64,000 nt of DNA. Origin: Streptomyces acidiscabies (GTDB lineage: Bacteria; Actinomycetota; Actinomycetes; Streptomycetales; Streptomycetaceae). The DNA lies in assembly GCF_020010905.1 (NCBI RefSeq), contig NZ_JAGJBY010000002.1, positions 3,720,001 to 3,784,000 on the forward strand. Direction: 5' to 3'. This document shows positions 1 through 8,625 of the stretch, piece after piece. The notes beneath the pieces were generated by a model. The model searched no databases and had not been told where the DNA came from. It saw only the letters and a program-made list of their open reading frames with translations. Each line of letters starts with the position of its first letter. Position 1 is the stretch's first letter. Both the position numbers and the translations under genes were made by a program.

Positions 1-2161
1 AGAAACGGGACGCCACACCGGGGTTGACGGCCAGGAAGCGCTCCATCTCGGCGGTGTACCCGGCGACGATCACCACGACCGCGTCGCGGTGGTCCTCCAT
101 CAGCTTCACCAGCGTGTCGATGGCCTCCTTGCCGAAGTCACGCCCCGCGTCCTCCGGCGACAGCGCGTACGCCTCGTCGATGAACAGGACGCCGCCACGC
201 GCCCGTTCGAACGCCTCCTGCGTGCGGATCGCCGTCGACCCGATGTGCTCGCCGACGAGGTCGACGCGGGACACCTCGACCAGGTGCCCCTTCTCCAGGA
301 CGTCCAGCGCGGCGAGGATCTCCCCGTACAGGCGCGCGACCGTCGTCTTGCCGGTGCCGGGGGAGCCCGTGAACACCAAGTGCCGTTTGACGGACGCCGC
401 CTTGAGGCCCGCGCGCTGGCGGCGCCGGCCGACCTCGATCATGTCGATCAGCGCCCGCACCTCGCGCTTGACGCTGTCCAGGCCCACCAGCGCGTCGAGT
501 TCGCCCAGGACGTCCTTCGGCGCCTTGATCTCCATCGTCCGCTCGGACACCGACAGCTCCGCCGCCACGACCGGCCGCTGCTCCGGGAGCGCGCTCAGCA
601 GCCCGGGGGTGTGGGCGGCGGTCTGTACGGCCGGCGCGAACGCCCCTGCGGGCGTCGTCGGAGTGCGTGCGCCGCCGCTCTCGTCGCTCGTGCAGTCCTC
701 GACCAGCGGCCCCGAACCGGGCGCCGAGTCGGGAGCCTCCGCGAACTCGTAGCCACCGCGCGCGCACCGCTCCGTACGGCACTTGCGCAGGGTCGTGCGG
801 CTGCCGTCTATCACGTGGAAGCCGTAGCCGCCGCTGCCCGTGACCTTGCAGCCGACGAACGAGCCCCGGCCGCCCGCCGACACGTAGAACCCGGCCTCGG
901 CGGGGGAGTCGACGGTGCACCGCTCGACCGTCGGGTCGGCGCCCTTCGTGACGATCACGCCGGTCTGGACGGAGTCCACCGTGCAGTTGCTGAGCGTGCC
1001 GCCGCTGCCGTGGTCGCGGAACCAGGCGCCCGTCGCGGCCTCGCGGATCCGGCAGTCGTCGAGCTGCGCGGTCGCCCCGTCGCTCACCGAGACGGCCGTG
1101 TTGCGGACCTGCGTGAGGTCGCTGTCGACGACGTCCGCGCGCGAGCCCCGGTCGAGGACGAACAGGGCGTCCGGCACGTCGTGGACGCGGCAGGAGTCGA
1201 GGACGGCCGTCGCCCCGTCGCTCACCCACACCGCCGGGTAGTCGCCGGTGCTGTCGAAGATCTCGCACTGGTTGGCGTCCACCCGCGTGCCCGGGTCCCA
1301 CACCGACAGGCCGTTGCGCCCGAACTGCCGCACCGAGGTGCGGGTCAGCGTCAGGACACTGCGCGAGCGCAGGTCCACCGCGTTCTCCGGGATGTCGTGG
1401 ATGCGGCAGTCCGCGAGCGTCAGCACCGCGTCCGTGTCGAGGGTGACGCCGTCGGCGGTGGTGCGGTGCACGTCGCAGTCCGTGAAGTGCGCGGTGGCGC
1501 GCGCGGTGATCTGTACGCCGCTGCCGCGCACCTCGTAGATCTCGCAACCCACCGCTTCCAGCGCCGAGTTGTCGCCCGTCACGCTGACACCCGTACCCGA
1601 GGTGTGGTGCACGCGGGAGCGCTCCAGGCGCGGGTGCGCGCCCCCTCGTACGGAGACCCCGGCCTGTCCGGCGGCCAGCACCTCGCACTCCTCGAAGACC
1701 CCGCCGGCCCCGTCGAGGACGGCGATGCCGATGCCCGCCGGGTTGTCGACCGTGCACCTGCGCACCGTCGGCCGGGCGCCGCCGCGCACCTCGATGCCGG
1801 CCGCCGAGCGCGTCACGACCCGCACGTCCAGCAGTTCCGGCGTGCCCTCCTCGACCAGCAGCGCGGGGGACGTCGTGTCCTGGCCCTCGACGTGCAGGTC
1901 CTGGACGACGGCGGAGGCGCGCACGGTCAGCGGCACGCCGTCCACGGGGGCGATCCGTACCGAGCCCGGGGCGCCCTCGGGGCCGCGCAGGGTGACCGAA
2001 CGCTCGACGACGAGGTTCTCCCGGTACGTGCCGGGGGCGACGGTGAGGACGTCTCCGTCGGCCGCGGCCTCCAGGGCGGCGGCGAGCGAAGCGTACTCAC
2101 CCGTGCGGCGCCGCCACCGCGATGTACCGGTGTGCGTCACCTGGACCGTGCCCTGTGCCAT
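1..2161 (-). CDS. Right-handed beta-helix / AAA+ ATPase fusion (3' end outside window)
   Basis: The gene starts at ATG 2161 and reads off the left edge, so only about 720 residues are visible. Residues ~20-480 are a long run of short repeats with regularly spaced V/I and polar turns, as in pectate-lyase-like right-handed beta-helices. A low-complexity linker follows (~480-540). From ~595 there is a CbxX/CfxQ-type AAA+ module: Walker A GSPGTGKTT, Walker B GGVLFIDEAYAL and the FLAVNPGVASRF segment at the cut end. The domains suggest an ATP-driven machine with a repeat scaffold. Actinobacterial proteins of this type sit among ESX/type VII-like genes, but no such gene is visible here. The substrate is unknown. 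The domain calls are firm, the cellular role is not. Confidence 0.85.
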   Translation of the reverse strand, partial: MAQGTVQVTHTGTSRWRRRTGEYASLAAALEAAADGDVLTVAPGTYRENLVVERSVTLRGPEGAPGSVRIAPVDGVPLTVRASAVVQDLHVEGQDTTSPALLVEEGTPELLDVRVVTRSAAGIEVRGGARPTVRRCTVDNPAGIGIAVLDGAGGVFEECEVLAAGQAGVSVRGGAHPRLERSRVHHTSGTGVSVTGDNSALEAVGCEIYEVRGSGVQITARATAHFTDCDVHRTTADGVTLDTDAVLTLADCRIHDIPENAVDLRSRSVLTLTRTSVRQFGRNGLSVWDPGTRVDANQCEIFDSTGDYPAVWVSDGATAVLDSCRVHDVPDALFVLDRGSRADVVDSDLTQVRNTAVSVSDGATAQLDDCRIREAATGAWFRDHGSGGTLSNCTVDSVQTGVIVTKGADPTVERCTVDSPAEAGFYVSAGGRGSFVGCKVTGSGGYGFHVIDGSRTTLRKCRTERCARGGYEFAEAPDSAPGSGPLVEDCTSDESGGARTPTTPAGAFAPAVQTAAHTPGLLSALPEQRPVVAAELSVSERTMEIKAPKDVLGELDALVGLDSVKREVRALIDMIEVGRRRQRAGLKAASVKRHLVFTGSPGTGKTTVARLYGEILAALDVLEKGHLVEVSRVDLVGEHIGSTAIRTQEAFERARGGVLFIDEAYALSPEDAGRDFGKEAIDTLVKLMEDHRDAVVVIVAGYTAEMERFLAVNPGVASRF

Positions 2162-2281
2162 GACGATGCTGTGCCCCCACCTCGTGATACGCGGGTCGAT
2201 GCCGAAGAAGGTCGGCTGGTCCACCGTAGCGTGCGCGCGGGTGGTGGGTTGACCACCGGCGAGGCGTGCGGTGCACCCGCC

Positions 2282-2887
2282 TCAACTGCCGGTGCCGGTA
2301 CGCCCCCAGTCCGGTCCCGCGCGGTCCCACGCCTGGTCCCAGCGGGCGTAACGGCGGCGGACCATCGTCCACACGACCGCCCGGCGCGCGCTCTCGACCA
2401 GGCCCGCGGCGCACAGCGCGGCGCCCAGTCCGGCCAGCACGCCGTGGGTCTCGGCCGTCGCCACGTCCAGCGGGCGGCTCATCGGGCGGCCCGCGCCGTC
2501 CGTCCACAGGGAGAACCGGTCGCCCGCGTGCGGGGTGTCCAGCGCGGCCGTCACCGGGCCGTGGTGCGTACTGCCGTCCGGCGCGGTCCAGTCGGCCTCC
2601 ACGCGGCTGCGCGCCTCCCGGCCGGAGACGGCCTCCGGGTCCGTCACGAACGCGGAGCCCTTCAGCTCCTTCACGACCGTCGCCGTCGTCTCGAACCGGG
2701 TGCTCGCCTGGTCGCGCACCGACCTCAGGAGCGCGTCCTGCACGAAGGCGCCGACGACCATGCCCGCCACCGGCGCGACGACCAGCACCAGCAGCAGGGC
2801 GCCCGCCGCCACCCACGCCTCGACCAGGTCCGTCGTACGGCGCACCGGGTTGTGCCGCCAGCGCCACAGTCCACGGATCGCTCGCAC
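2282..2887 (-). CDS. Rv1733c-like two-TM membrane protein
   Basis: I place the start at GTG 2887 because a GGAAGGGGG ribosome-binding site lies about 8 bases upstream, giving a 201-residue protein that begins VRAIRGLWRWRHNP. A basic N-terminus is followed by one strong hydrophobic segment (~residues 22-45), an extracytoplasmic region of ~100 residues rich in charged and Thr/Val stretches, a second hydrophobic segment (~135-155) and a basic tail. This matches the Rv1733c family of actinobacterial membrane proteins, whose biochemical role is unknown. ATG codons at 2938 and 2971 would lengthen it but have no clear ribosome-binding site. Confidence 0.8.
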   Translation of the reverse strand: MRAIRGLWRWRHNPVRRTTDLVEAWVAAGALLLVLVVAPVAGMVVGAFVQDALLRSVRDQASTRFETTATVVKELKGSAFVTDPEAVSGREARSRVEADWTAPDGSTHHGPVTAALDTPHAGDRFSLWTDGAGRPMSRPLDVATAETHGVLAGLGAALCAAGLVESARRAVVWTMVRRRYARWDQAWDRAGPDWGRTGTGS

Positions 2888-3078
2888 CGCCTCGCACCCC
2901 CTTCCCGCTCCGTCATAACCCCCGAGCCCGCCGTTCATCCTCGATCCCGGTCGAAGAGAGAGCGAAATCACCTGCGTACGGGCTCTCCCGGGGGTCTCTC
3001 ATGAACTTCTCACGATGCGTCAACGCCCGAGGTCCGGCCGCGGGTTCCCGGGACGAAGGAGGAAATGTCGGCGCGTTC

Positions 3079-3903
3079 TCAGTCCAGGATCCGCACCGGG
3101 TCGCCGACCCGGATCAGGCCGCGTGTGAGGGGCACCAGGTTCTGGCCGAAGACCAGCTTGCCGTCGATGCGGCGGTGCCGGCCGAGGGTGTACAGGGGTT
3201 CCTTGCCGCGTTCGGCGGTGGCCTGGTCGGTGGTGGTGACCACGCACCGGCCGCACTTCTTCGCGGCCCGGAAGGTCACCTCGCCGATCGTCAGGCGCGA
3301 CCAGCCGTCCTCGGCCCACGGTTCGGTGCCGCCGACCACCGCGTTCGGCCGGAAGCGGTTCATCGGCAGCGGGCCCTCGGCGGCGTGCTCGCCGTGCGCG
3401 ATCAGGGAGTTGAGGGCGTCCAGGGAGGCCGTCGTCGTGACGAGCAGGGGATAGCCGTCCGCGAAGCCGACCGTCTCGCCGGGGCGCGCGTACGCGGGGT
3501 CGACCGGACGGCGGGTCGCCGGGTCGTCCATGTGCACCAGGCGTACGTCCGCACCGAGGAACGCGCTGCACCACGCGTGCGCGCGGGCGTCGGCCAAGGC
3601 GCCCTCCACCTTGTCGCGGAAGATCTCCACGACGACCGTATTCGCCGGCTCGGGCACCGCGACCTCCAGCGGTGCGACACCGGGCCCGGACAGCAGAACG
3701 CCGCCACCGGGCAACGGCTCGGCGGCGGCGAGCGCCAGACGCGGCCTCTGGCGCTGGGTGACGACCTTCCCCCCGTCGTCGATCAGCGCCCACCGCCGGT
3801 CCCCGGCCGGCCCCCAGGGCTCCACGACGGCCTCCCGGGGACTCACTCCCCGCAGCGCCTTCACCGGGTGGACGTGGATCGACAGGAGTTCCGCAGGGGC
3901 CAT
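3079..3903 (-). CDS. MOSC domain protein (N-terminal MOSC beta-barrel plus MOSC)
   Basis: The 274-residue protein has the layout of the YcbX/MARC-like MOSC family: an N-terminal beta-barrel (SIHVHPVKALRG, then GDRRWALID) and a C-terminal MOSC domain. The conserved cysteine lies in AAKKCGRCVVTT, the residue that binds molybdenum cofactor in this family. Relatives move sulfur or reduce N-hydroxylated compounds with Moco. The end of the domain (LVPLTRGLIRVGDPVRIL) is intact. I chose ATG 3903 over ATG 3912 because the AGG of GGCAGG is better spaced for it. The gene appears monocistronic. The family is sure; substrate and electron partner are unknown. Confidence 0.9.
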   Translation of the reverse strand: MAPAELLSIHVHPVKALRGVSPREAVVEPWGPAGDRRWALIDDGGKVVTQRQRPRLALAAAEPLPGGGVLLSGPGVAPLEVAVPEPANTVVVEIFRDKVEGALADARAHAWCSAFLGADVRLVHMDDPATRRPVDPAYARPGETVGFADGYPLLVTTTASLDALNSLIAHGEHAAEGPLPMNRFRPNAVVGGTEPWAEDGWSRLTIGEVTFRAAKKCGRCVVTTTDQATAERGKEPLYTLGRHRRIDGKLVFGQNLVPLTRGLIRVGDPVRILD

Positions 3904-3944
3904 GGGACCCATCCTGCCAGGCGGCAGGGGCCGGTCCCGGGGGC

Positions 3945-4439
3945 CTAGTAACCCCGGTACTGCTGCTGTTGGTTGTACGGGTCCTGGTAGGGAGCCGGGT
4001 TCGGGCGGGGTGCCGCCGGACGCATCGCCTCGTACCCCGTACCGGCCGCCATCGGGTTCATCCCCATGGGAGCGCCCACCTGGCCCGGCTGCTGCTGCAT
4101 CGGCATCTGCATCGGCGCCTGCGCGGCCGGGTACCCGCGCTGCATGCCGCCCTGCGGCGGGACGTACGCCGCCGGGGCCTGCTGGAGCGGAGCGGGCTGC
4201 TGGGCCTGCTGGTAGCCGTAGGGCGCCTGCGAGGGGCCCGCCGGGAGGGCGGGGAGCGCCGACGGCAGCGCGGGCAGGTGGCTGCTCGGCATGCTCGGCA
4301 CGTCGTAGGCGGCCGGGACCCGGATCGGGGCGATCTGCGGGGTCCCCCGCTCGGCCACGAGGGAGTCGTAGATCGGGGTGTCCGGGAAGGAGGCGGACGA
4401 GTAGTAGCCGCCACCATAGGTGGAGCGGGGGGAGGTCAT
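3945..4439 (-). CDS. DUF6643-like proline/glutamine-rich protein
   Basis: This 164-residue protein starts at ATG 4439 behind a GGGGGGAGG-type ribosome-binding site. The N-terminus (MTSPRSTYGGGYYSSASFPD) and the segment ERGTPQIAPIRVPAAYD look like a conserved streptomycete family that I recall as DUF6643. The rest is low-complexity Pro, Gln, Met and Ala, ending in a Gln/Tyr-rich tail. It is probably largely disordered. No enzymatic motif, signal peptide or membrane segment is seen. It is transcribed divergently from the TerD-domain gene across a 226-base gap. Function unknown. Confidence 0.75.
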   Translation of the reverse strand: MTSPRSTYGGGYYSSASFPDTPIYDSLVAERGTPQIAPIRVPAAYDVPSMPSSHLPALPSALPALPAGPSQAPYGYQQAQQPAPLQQAPAAYVPPQGGMQRGYPAAQAPMQMPMQQQPGQVGAPMGMNPMAAGTGYEAMRPAAPRPNPAPYQDPYNQQQQYRGY

Positions 4440-4665
4440 GGCACCTAAGGTAAGCCCACGAAGAGCCGGTTGGGGAGACGGGTATGCGGGTTGTTTTCCG
4501 TGCCGGGAGTGGCCCTGTATCCCCAATACGAGCGAACGTGGGAAAAAGGGGCGACAATGCGGGTTGGAATTGTGTAAAGAGCAAGTTCCGGCGGGGTTTC
4601 CGGGGGCCGAACGGACGTGTTCCCGCGCCCCCGGCGGGAGTTGAGCGGGAGGGGAAAGAGGCCGC
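4440..4665. promoter_or_regulatory. Divergent intergenic region between DUF6643-like gene and TerD gene
   Basis: These 226 bases separate two divergent genes and must hold both promoters. The middle (about 4490-4600) is clearly poorer in GC than the flanking genes, with GTTGTTTTCC, GGGAAAAAGG and TTGGAATTGTGTAAAG tracts. I could not assign a convincing -35/-10 pair. Confidence 0.4.
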
Positions 4666-5820
4666 ATGCCGATGCCGTCGTTGTCCAAGGGAGCGAACGT
4701 ACCGGTGCCCACGACGGCGCTGAGGATCGAATGCGGACGCCGCTCGGGCCGGGGCGTCCCCGACGTCGACGCCTCCGCGCTCCTGCTCGTCGGCGGAAAG
4801 GTGCGCTCCGACGACGACTTCGTGTTCTACAACCAGCCCGCGCACGCGTCGGGGACCGTCCGCCACGAGGGCAAGCAGACCTCCGGCGACCTCGTCACCG
4901 ACACGCTCGTCGTCGACCTCGCGCGCGTGGAGCCCGACGTCGACACCGTCCTGCTCGCCGCCTCTGCCGACGGCGGCCCCTTCGGGCGCGTCCCCGGGCT
5001 GTACGTCGAGGTCCGCGACGCCGCGCGCGGGACGGTCGTCGCCCGCTTCGACCCCGCCGGCGCGAGCGTGGAGACCGCGTTCGTCCTCGGCGAGCTGTAC
5101 CGCCGCCAGGGCGCCTGGAAGTTCCGCGCGGTCGGACAGGGCTACGACAGCGGCCTGGAGGGCCTCGCGACGGACTACGGCATCACCGTCGACGAACCCC
5201 AGCACACCGCCCCTCCCGTACGGCTCACGAAAGTCACCCTCACGAAGTCGGCACCGTCCGTCTCGCTCACCAAGCAGGGCGGTACGTCGGGCGCCCTGCG
5301 CGTCAACCTCAACTGGCAGTCCCGCTCCGGCTCCGCGCACACCGGCCTGGACCTCGACCTGTGCGCCCTGTACGAGCTGGCCGACGGCCGCAAGGGCGTC
5401 GTCCAGGCCCTCGGCAACGCCTTCGGCGCACTGGAGAGGCCGCCTTACATCCACCTCGACGGCGACGACCGCACGGGCGCCGTCGCGGCCGGCGAGAACC
5501 TCACCGTCAACCTCGACCACGCCGCCGACCTGCGGCGCGTCCTGGTCTTCGTGACCATCTACGCGGGCGCGCGCTCGTTCGCCGACCTGCACGCGACGGT
5601 CACCCTGAGGCCGCAGCACGGTGCGCCGGTCGACTTCTCGCTCGACGAGTGCACGGTCGCGTCGACCGTGTGCGCGCTCGCGCTGATCACCAACACCGGG
5701 GGCGATCTCGTCGTCCGCAGGGAGGCGCGGTATCTGGTCCCGGAACGCGGGGTGAGTCCGCAGCGGACCGTCGACCGCGCTTATGGGTGGGGCATGAACT
5801 GGACGCCGGGCAGGAAGTGA
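4666..5820 (+). CDS. TerD-family protein with two TerD domains
   Basis: The 384-residue protein carries two TerD-type beta-sandwich units, ~5-175 and ~190-375. The first has LSKGANVPV, DDDFVFYNQP and an acidic DLARVEPDVDTV segment. The second has LNWQSR followed by DLDLCALYELADG, the acidic loop that binds calcium in TerD proteins. Such proteins belong to the tellurite/stress (ter) group, proposed to act in calcium-linked stress or phage responses. The first unit lacks a clean copy of the DLDLxA calcium loop. No other ter gene lies nearby. The start at ATG 4666 follows a weak GAGGGGAAAGAGG ribosome-binding site. Confidence 0.85.
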   Translation: MPMPSLSKGANVPVPTTALRIECGRRSGRGVPDVDASALLLVGGKVRSDDDFVFYNQPAHASGTVRHEGKQTSGDLVTDTLVVDLARVEPDVDTVLLAASADGGPFGRVPGLYVEVRDAARGTVVARFDPAGASVETAFVLGELYRRQGAWKFRAVGQGYDSGLEGLATDYGITVDEPQHTAPPVRLTKVTLTKSAPSVSLTKQGGTSGALRVNLNWQSRSGSAHTGLDLDLCALYELADGRKGVVQALGNAFGALERPPYIHLDGDDRTGAVAAGENLTVNLDHAADLRRVLVFVTIYAGARSFADLHATVTLRPQHGAPVDFSLDECTVASTVCALALITNTGGDLVVRREARYLVPERGVSPQRTVDRAYGWGMNWTPGRK

Positions 5821-5848
5821 AGACGCGGGGAGCACGTGAAGACGCCGC

Positions 5849-5884
5849 GAGTAATTGAGGAGAAAACCATTTCCTTGATTACTC
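5849..5884. terminator. Bidirectional hairpin between convergent TerD and glycosyltransferase genes
   Basis: GAGTAATTGAGGA (5849-5861) pairs with TCCTTGATTACTC (5872-5884), allowing two G-T pairs, around a 10-base loop. It sits where two convergent genes end and overlaps the stop codon of the minus-strand gene. It is strikingly AT-rich for this genome. Confidence 0.6.
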
Positions 5885-7061
5885 AAGTTTCGTCCGGGAC
5901 GGCTTCCGGGCGCGCATAAGTCCGCCCCTTCCACGCCGCTCCCCGCCCCCGGTAGTGCTGCACCGCCGAGTCCACCGTCATCAGCAGGTACAGGAACGCC
6001 GTGAACGGCAGCAGGAGCGCCAGCCACAGGGGCTCACGGTAGTAGCGGACCATCGGGACGTACGTCGCCGTCATCACCGCCCACGCGAGGCCGCCCAGCA
6101 CGGCCACGGGCGCGCTCCCCGCCGCGCCGCCCGCGACGAGGGCCAGCGGCGGCACCAGGTACACCAGCGCCAGCCCCAGGACCGTCCCGGCGAGCAGCAG
6201 GGGGTTGTGCCGCAACTGCGCGTACGCGCTGCGCGAGACCATCCGCCACAGGTCGTGCAGACGCGGATACGGCCGCACGCTGTCGACCCGCTCGGCGAGC
6301 CCCAGCCAGATCCGCCCACCGCTCCTCTTGACGGCCCGCGCGACAGCCACGTCGTCGATCACCGCGTGCCGGACCGCGTCCGGGATCCGCGCCCGCTCGG
6401 CGGCCTCCGTCCGCAGCAGGACACACCCGCCCGCCGCAGCGGCCGTACGCCCGCCCGGGCGCGCGATCCGGCGGAACGGGTAGAGCTGCGCGAAGAAGTA
6501 CACGAAAGCGGGTACGACGAGCCGCTCCCAGAAGCTCTCCACGCGCAGGCGCGCCATCTGGGACACCAGGTCGTAGCCCCCCGCGCGCGCCGACGCCACC
6601 AGACCGCGCAGGCTGCCGCGCGCGTGCGCGATGTCGGCGTCCGTCAGCAGCAGGAACTCGGGCTCCCGCGCACGTGCCAGCGCGACACCGTGCCGTACGG
6701 CCCACAACTTGCCCGTCCAGCCGGCCGGCGGCTCACCCGGCGACGACACCGTCAGCGGCAGACCGCCGTACCGATCGGCCAGTGCGCGCGCGAGGTCGCC
6801 GGTGCCGTCCGTGCTGCCGTCGTCGACCAGGAAGACCTCCGCCCGGCCCGGATAGTCCTGCGCCAGCAGGGACGGCAGGCTCAGCGGGAGCACGGCGGCC
6901 TCGTCGCGCGCGGGGACGACGACGCACACGTCCGGCCAGTCGGCGGGGTCCTCGGGCGCGGGCGGCAGACGCACGTCCGTGCGCCAGAAGAAGCCCTGGC
7001 ACAGCAGCAGCCACAGCCAGGCGACGAGGGACAGGGCGGCGATCCACACGAAGGCGCTCAC
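5883..7061 (-). CDS. HpnB-like family 2 membrane glycosyltransferase
   Basis: This 392-residue protein has one N-terminal membrane segment (~5-25), a GT2 catalytic domain and three or more C-terminal membrane segments. Catalytic motifs include CVVVPARDE, LVDDGSTDGT, the DXD-type LLLTDADIAH and AVIDDVAVARAVK. The overall shape fits hopene-associated glycosyltransferase HpnB. No hopanoid genes lie nearby, so the acceptor is uncertain. I chose GTG 7061, which begins VSAFVWIAAL; GTG 7079 would add six residues. It is divergent from the racemase-like gene with under 60 bases between, so the promoters must overlap. Confidence 0.82.
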   Translation of the reverse strand: MSAFVWIAALSLVAWLWLLLCQGFFWRTDVRLPPAPEDPADWPDVCVVVPARDEAAVLPLSLPSLLAQDYPGRAEVFLVDDGSTDGTGDLARALADRYGGLPLTVSSPGEPPAGWTGKLWAVRHGVALARAREPEFLLLTDADIAHARGSLRGLVASARAGGYDLVSQMARLRVESFWERLVVPAFVYFFAQLYPFRRIARPGGRTAAAAGGCVLLRTEAAERARIPDAVRHAVIDDVAVARAVKRSGGRIWLGLAERVDSVRPYPRLHDLWRMVSRSAYAQLRHNPLLLAGTVLGLALVYLVPPLALVAGGAAGSAPVAVLGGLAWAVMTATYVPMVRYYREPLWLALLLPFTAFLYLLMTVDSAVQHYRGRGAAWKGRTYARPEAVPDET

Positions 7062-7118
7062 CAGCGCAGTGTGCCCCACGGCCGGGGCCCGGACCGGGCC
7101 ATCGTCTATCGTGGCCGG

Positions 7119-7904
7119 GTGAAGATCGCGCTCATGGACTCCGGAATCGGCCTGCTGGCGGCCACCGCTGCGGTACGGCGACTGCGACCCGACGCCGATC
7201 TCGTCCTCTCCTTCGACCCCGAGGGCATGCCCTGGGGTCCGCGCACCCCCGAGGACGTCACCACGCGCGCGCTGGCCGTCGCCGAAGCCGCAGCCGCGCA
7301 CGCGCCGGACGCGCTGATCGTCGGCTGCAACACAGCCACCGTGCACTCCCTGCCCGCCCTGCGCGCGCACCTGGAGCCCGGCATCCCCGTCGTCGGCACC
7401 GTCCCCGCGATCAAGCCCGCCGCAGCCCTCGGCGGCCCCGTCGCCATCTGGGCCACGCCCGCCACCACCGGCAGCCCCTACCAGCGCGGCCTCATCCGCG
7501 ACTTCGCGGGCGGCGTCAGCGTCGCCGAGGTGCCCTGCTGGGGGCTCGCCGAGGCCGTCGAGCACGCCGACGAACCCGCCATCGCCGCCGCGATCACCGC
7601 CGCCGCCGCGCTCACGCCGGACGATGTAACGACCGTCGTCCTGGGCTGCACCCATTACGAACTCCTCGCCGAACGCATCCGCACGGCCCTCCAGCGGCCC
7701 GGCCGCCCCCCGCTCGTCCTGCACGCCTCCGCCGACGCCGTCGCCGCCCAGACGCTGCGCCGCATCGGCGCCCCGCCCGCGCCCGACGCCCCCGCCACCG
7801 GCGGGCTGACCGTGCTCCTCAACGGGCGCGAGGGCGTGCTGCCGGACGCCGCGTTCGCGTACGCGGAAGGCCGCTCGCTGCCCGTCCCGACGGTCGCCTC
7901 GTAA
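7119..7904 (+). CDS. Aspartate/glutamate racemase-family protein
   Basis: The 261-residue protein starts at GTG 7119 with VKIALMDSGIG, the phosphate-binding opening of glutamate racemase-type enzymes. Both catalytic cysteines are present, in VGCNTATVHS (N-terminal half) and VLGCTHYELL (C-terminal half). The family racemises cofactor-free amino acids by two-cysteine proton exchange, most often L- to D-glutamate for peptidoglycan. The acidic residue after the first glycine motif and the overall length also fit MurI. Genomes of this type normally have another murI, so this may be a paralogue. The short leader puts the promoter inside or against the divergent glycosyltransferase gene. Confidence 0.85.
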   Translation: MKIALMDSGIGLLAATAAVRRLRPDADLVLSFDPEGMPWGPRTPEDVTTRALAVAEAAAAHAPDALIVGCNTATVHSLPALRAHLEPGIPVVGTVPAIKPAAALGGPVAIWATPATTGSPYQRGLIRDFAGGVSVAEVPCWGLAEAVEHADEPAIAAAITAAAALTPDDVTTVVLGCTHYELLAERIRTALQRPGRPPLVLHASADAVAAQTLRRIGAPPAPDAPATGGLTVLLNGREGVLPDAAFAYAEGRSLPVPTVAS

Positions 7905-7978
7905 CGCGTGACCCGCTCGGACCAGTCACTCCGCGAGACAGCCTCCCCGGCGGGAGAAACCTGAGTAACCTCGTAGGC

Positions 7979-8533
7979 ATGAGGGAGCATCCCCGAGACG
8001 AGTACGTCGAGCAGACCCCGCACCCGGACGTGTGGACCGGACGGGCCACGAACCGGTTCCAGTGGCTGCCCGCGCTCGCGGGCGCCGCCTGCCTGGCACT
8101 CGGCATCGAACTCGCCGTGGACTCCGCGTGGAACTCCGGGGTCGCCCCCCTCGCGATGTCCGTCGTCGGCTGCATCGCCGCCGGGCTCCTCGTCCTCTTC
8201 GGCACCCTCGCCTTCCTCCACGTCGCCCTCAAGGTCGACCGCGACAGCCTCGAAGTGCGCTGCGGGCACATGGGGCTGCCGCGCCGCCGCATCCCCCTCG
8301 CGCAGGTCGCCGACGCCGACTTCGACCCCCACGTCACGCCGCGCCACTGGGGCGGCTGGGGCTACCGCTGGCGGCCCGAGAAGGGGACCGCCGTCGTCGT
8401 ACGCCGGGGCGAAGGCGTCGTGCTGCGGCTCTGGGACGGGCACACGTTCACGATCACCGTGGACGACGCGGAGGCGGCCGTACGGGTCATCAGGGACCGG
8501 CTGAGGGCGGCGCGGCCGGGGGCGGCGCACTGA
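7979..8533 (+). CDS. Two-TM membrane protein with PH-like domain
   Basis: The 184-residue protein begins MREHPRDEYVEQ at ATG 7979. Two hydrophobic segments (~30-50 and ~58-80) are followed by a soluble beta-rich part with DRDSLEVRCGHMGLPRRRIPL and DGHTFTITVDD, the pattern of bacterial PH-like domains. The role is unknown; such proteins are assumed to be membrane-surface adaptors. It is about 75 bases downstream of the racemase-like gene and could share its transcript. Confidence 0.72.
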   Translation: MREHPRDEYVEQTPHPDVWTGRATNRFQWLPALAGAACLALGIELAVDSAWNSGVAPLAMSVVGCIAAGLLVLFGTLAFLHVALKVDRDSLEVRCGHMGLPRRRIPLAQVADADFDPHVTPRHWGGWGYRWRPEKGTAVVVRRGEGVVLRLWDGHTFTITVDDAEAAVRVIRDRLRAARPGAAH

Positions 8534-8625
8534 GACGGTGACGGGACGGCCGGGCACGGCGCCGAGGCTGTGAAGTGCGTCAACCGAACTGTCGGCCAAA
8601 AGGTCACCCGCCGTACACTCCCCGA

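Noticed and set aside
89..3004. Very long plus-strand open frame opposite the ATPase
   Set aside because: It is a shadow of the minus-strand gene in GC-rich DNA: codon use lacks the actinomycete third-position bias and the residues are nearly all Arg, Ala, Gly and Val.
3079..6027. A 982-residue minus-strand frame covering MOSC and TerD regions
   Set aside because: Only the last 274 codons match a family; the first part runs antisense over the TerD gene and has no start signal.
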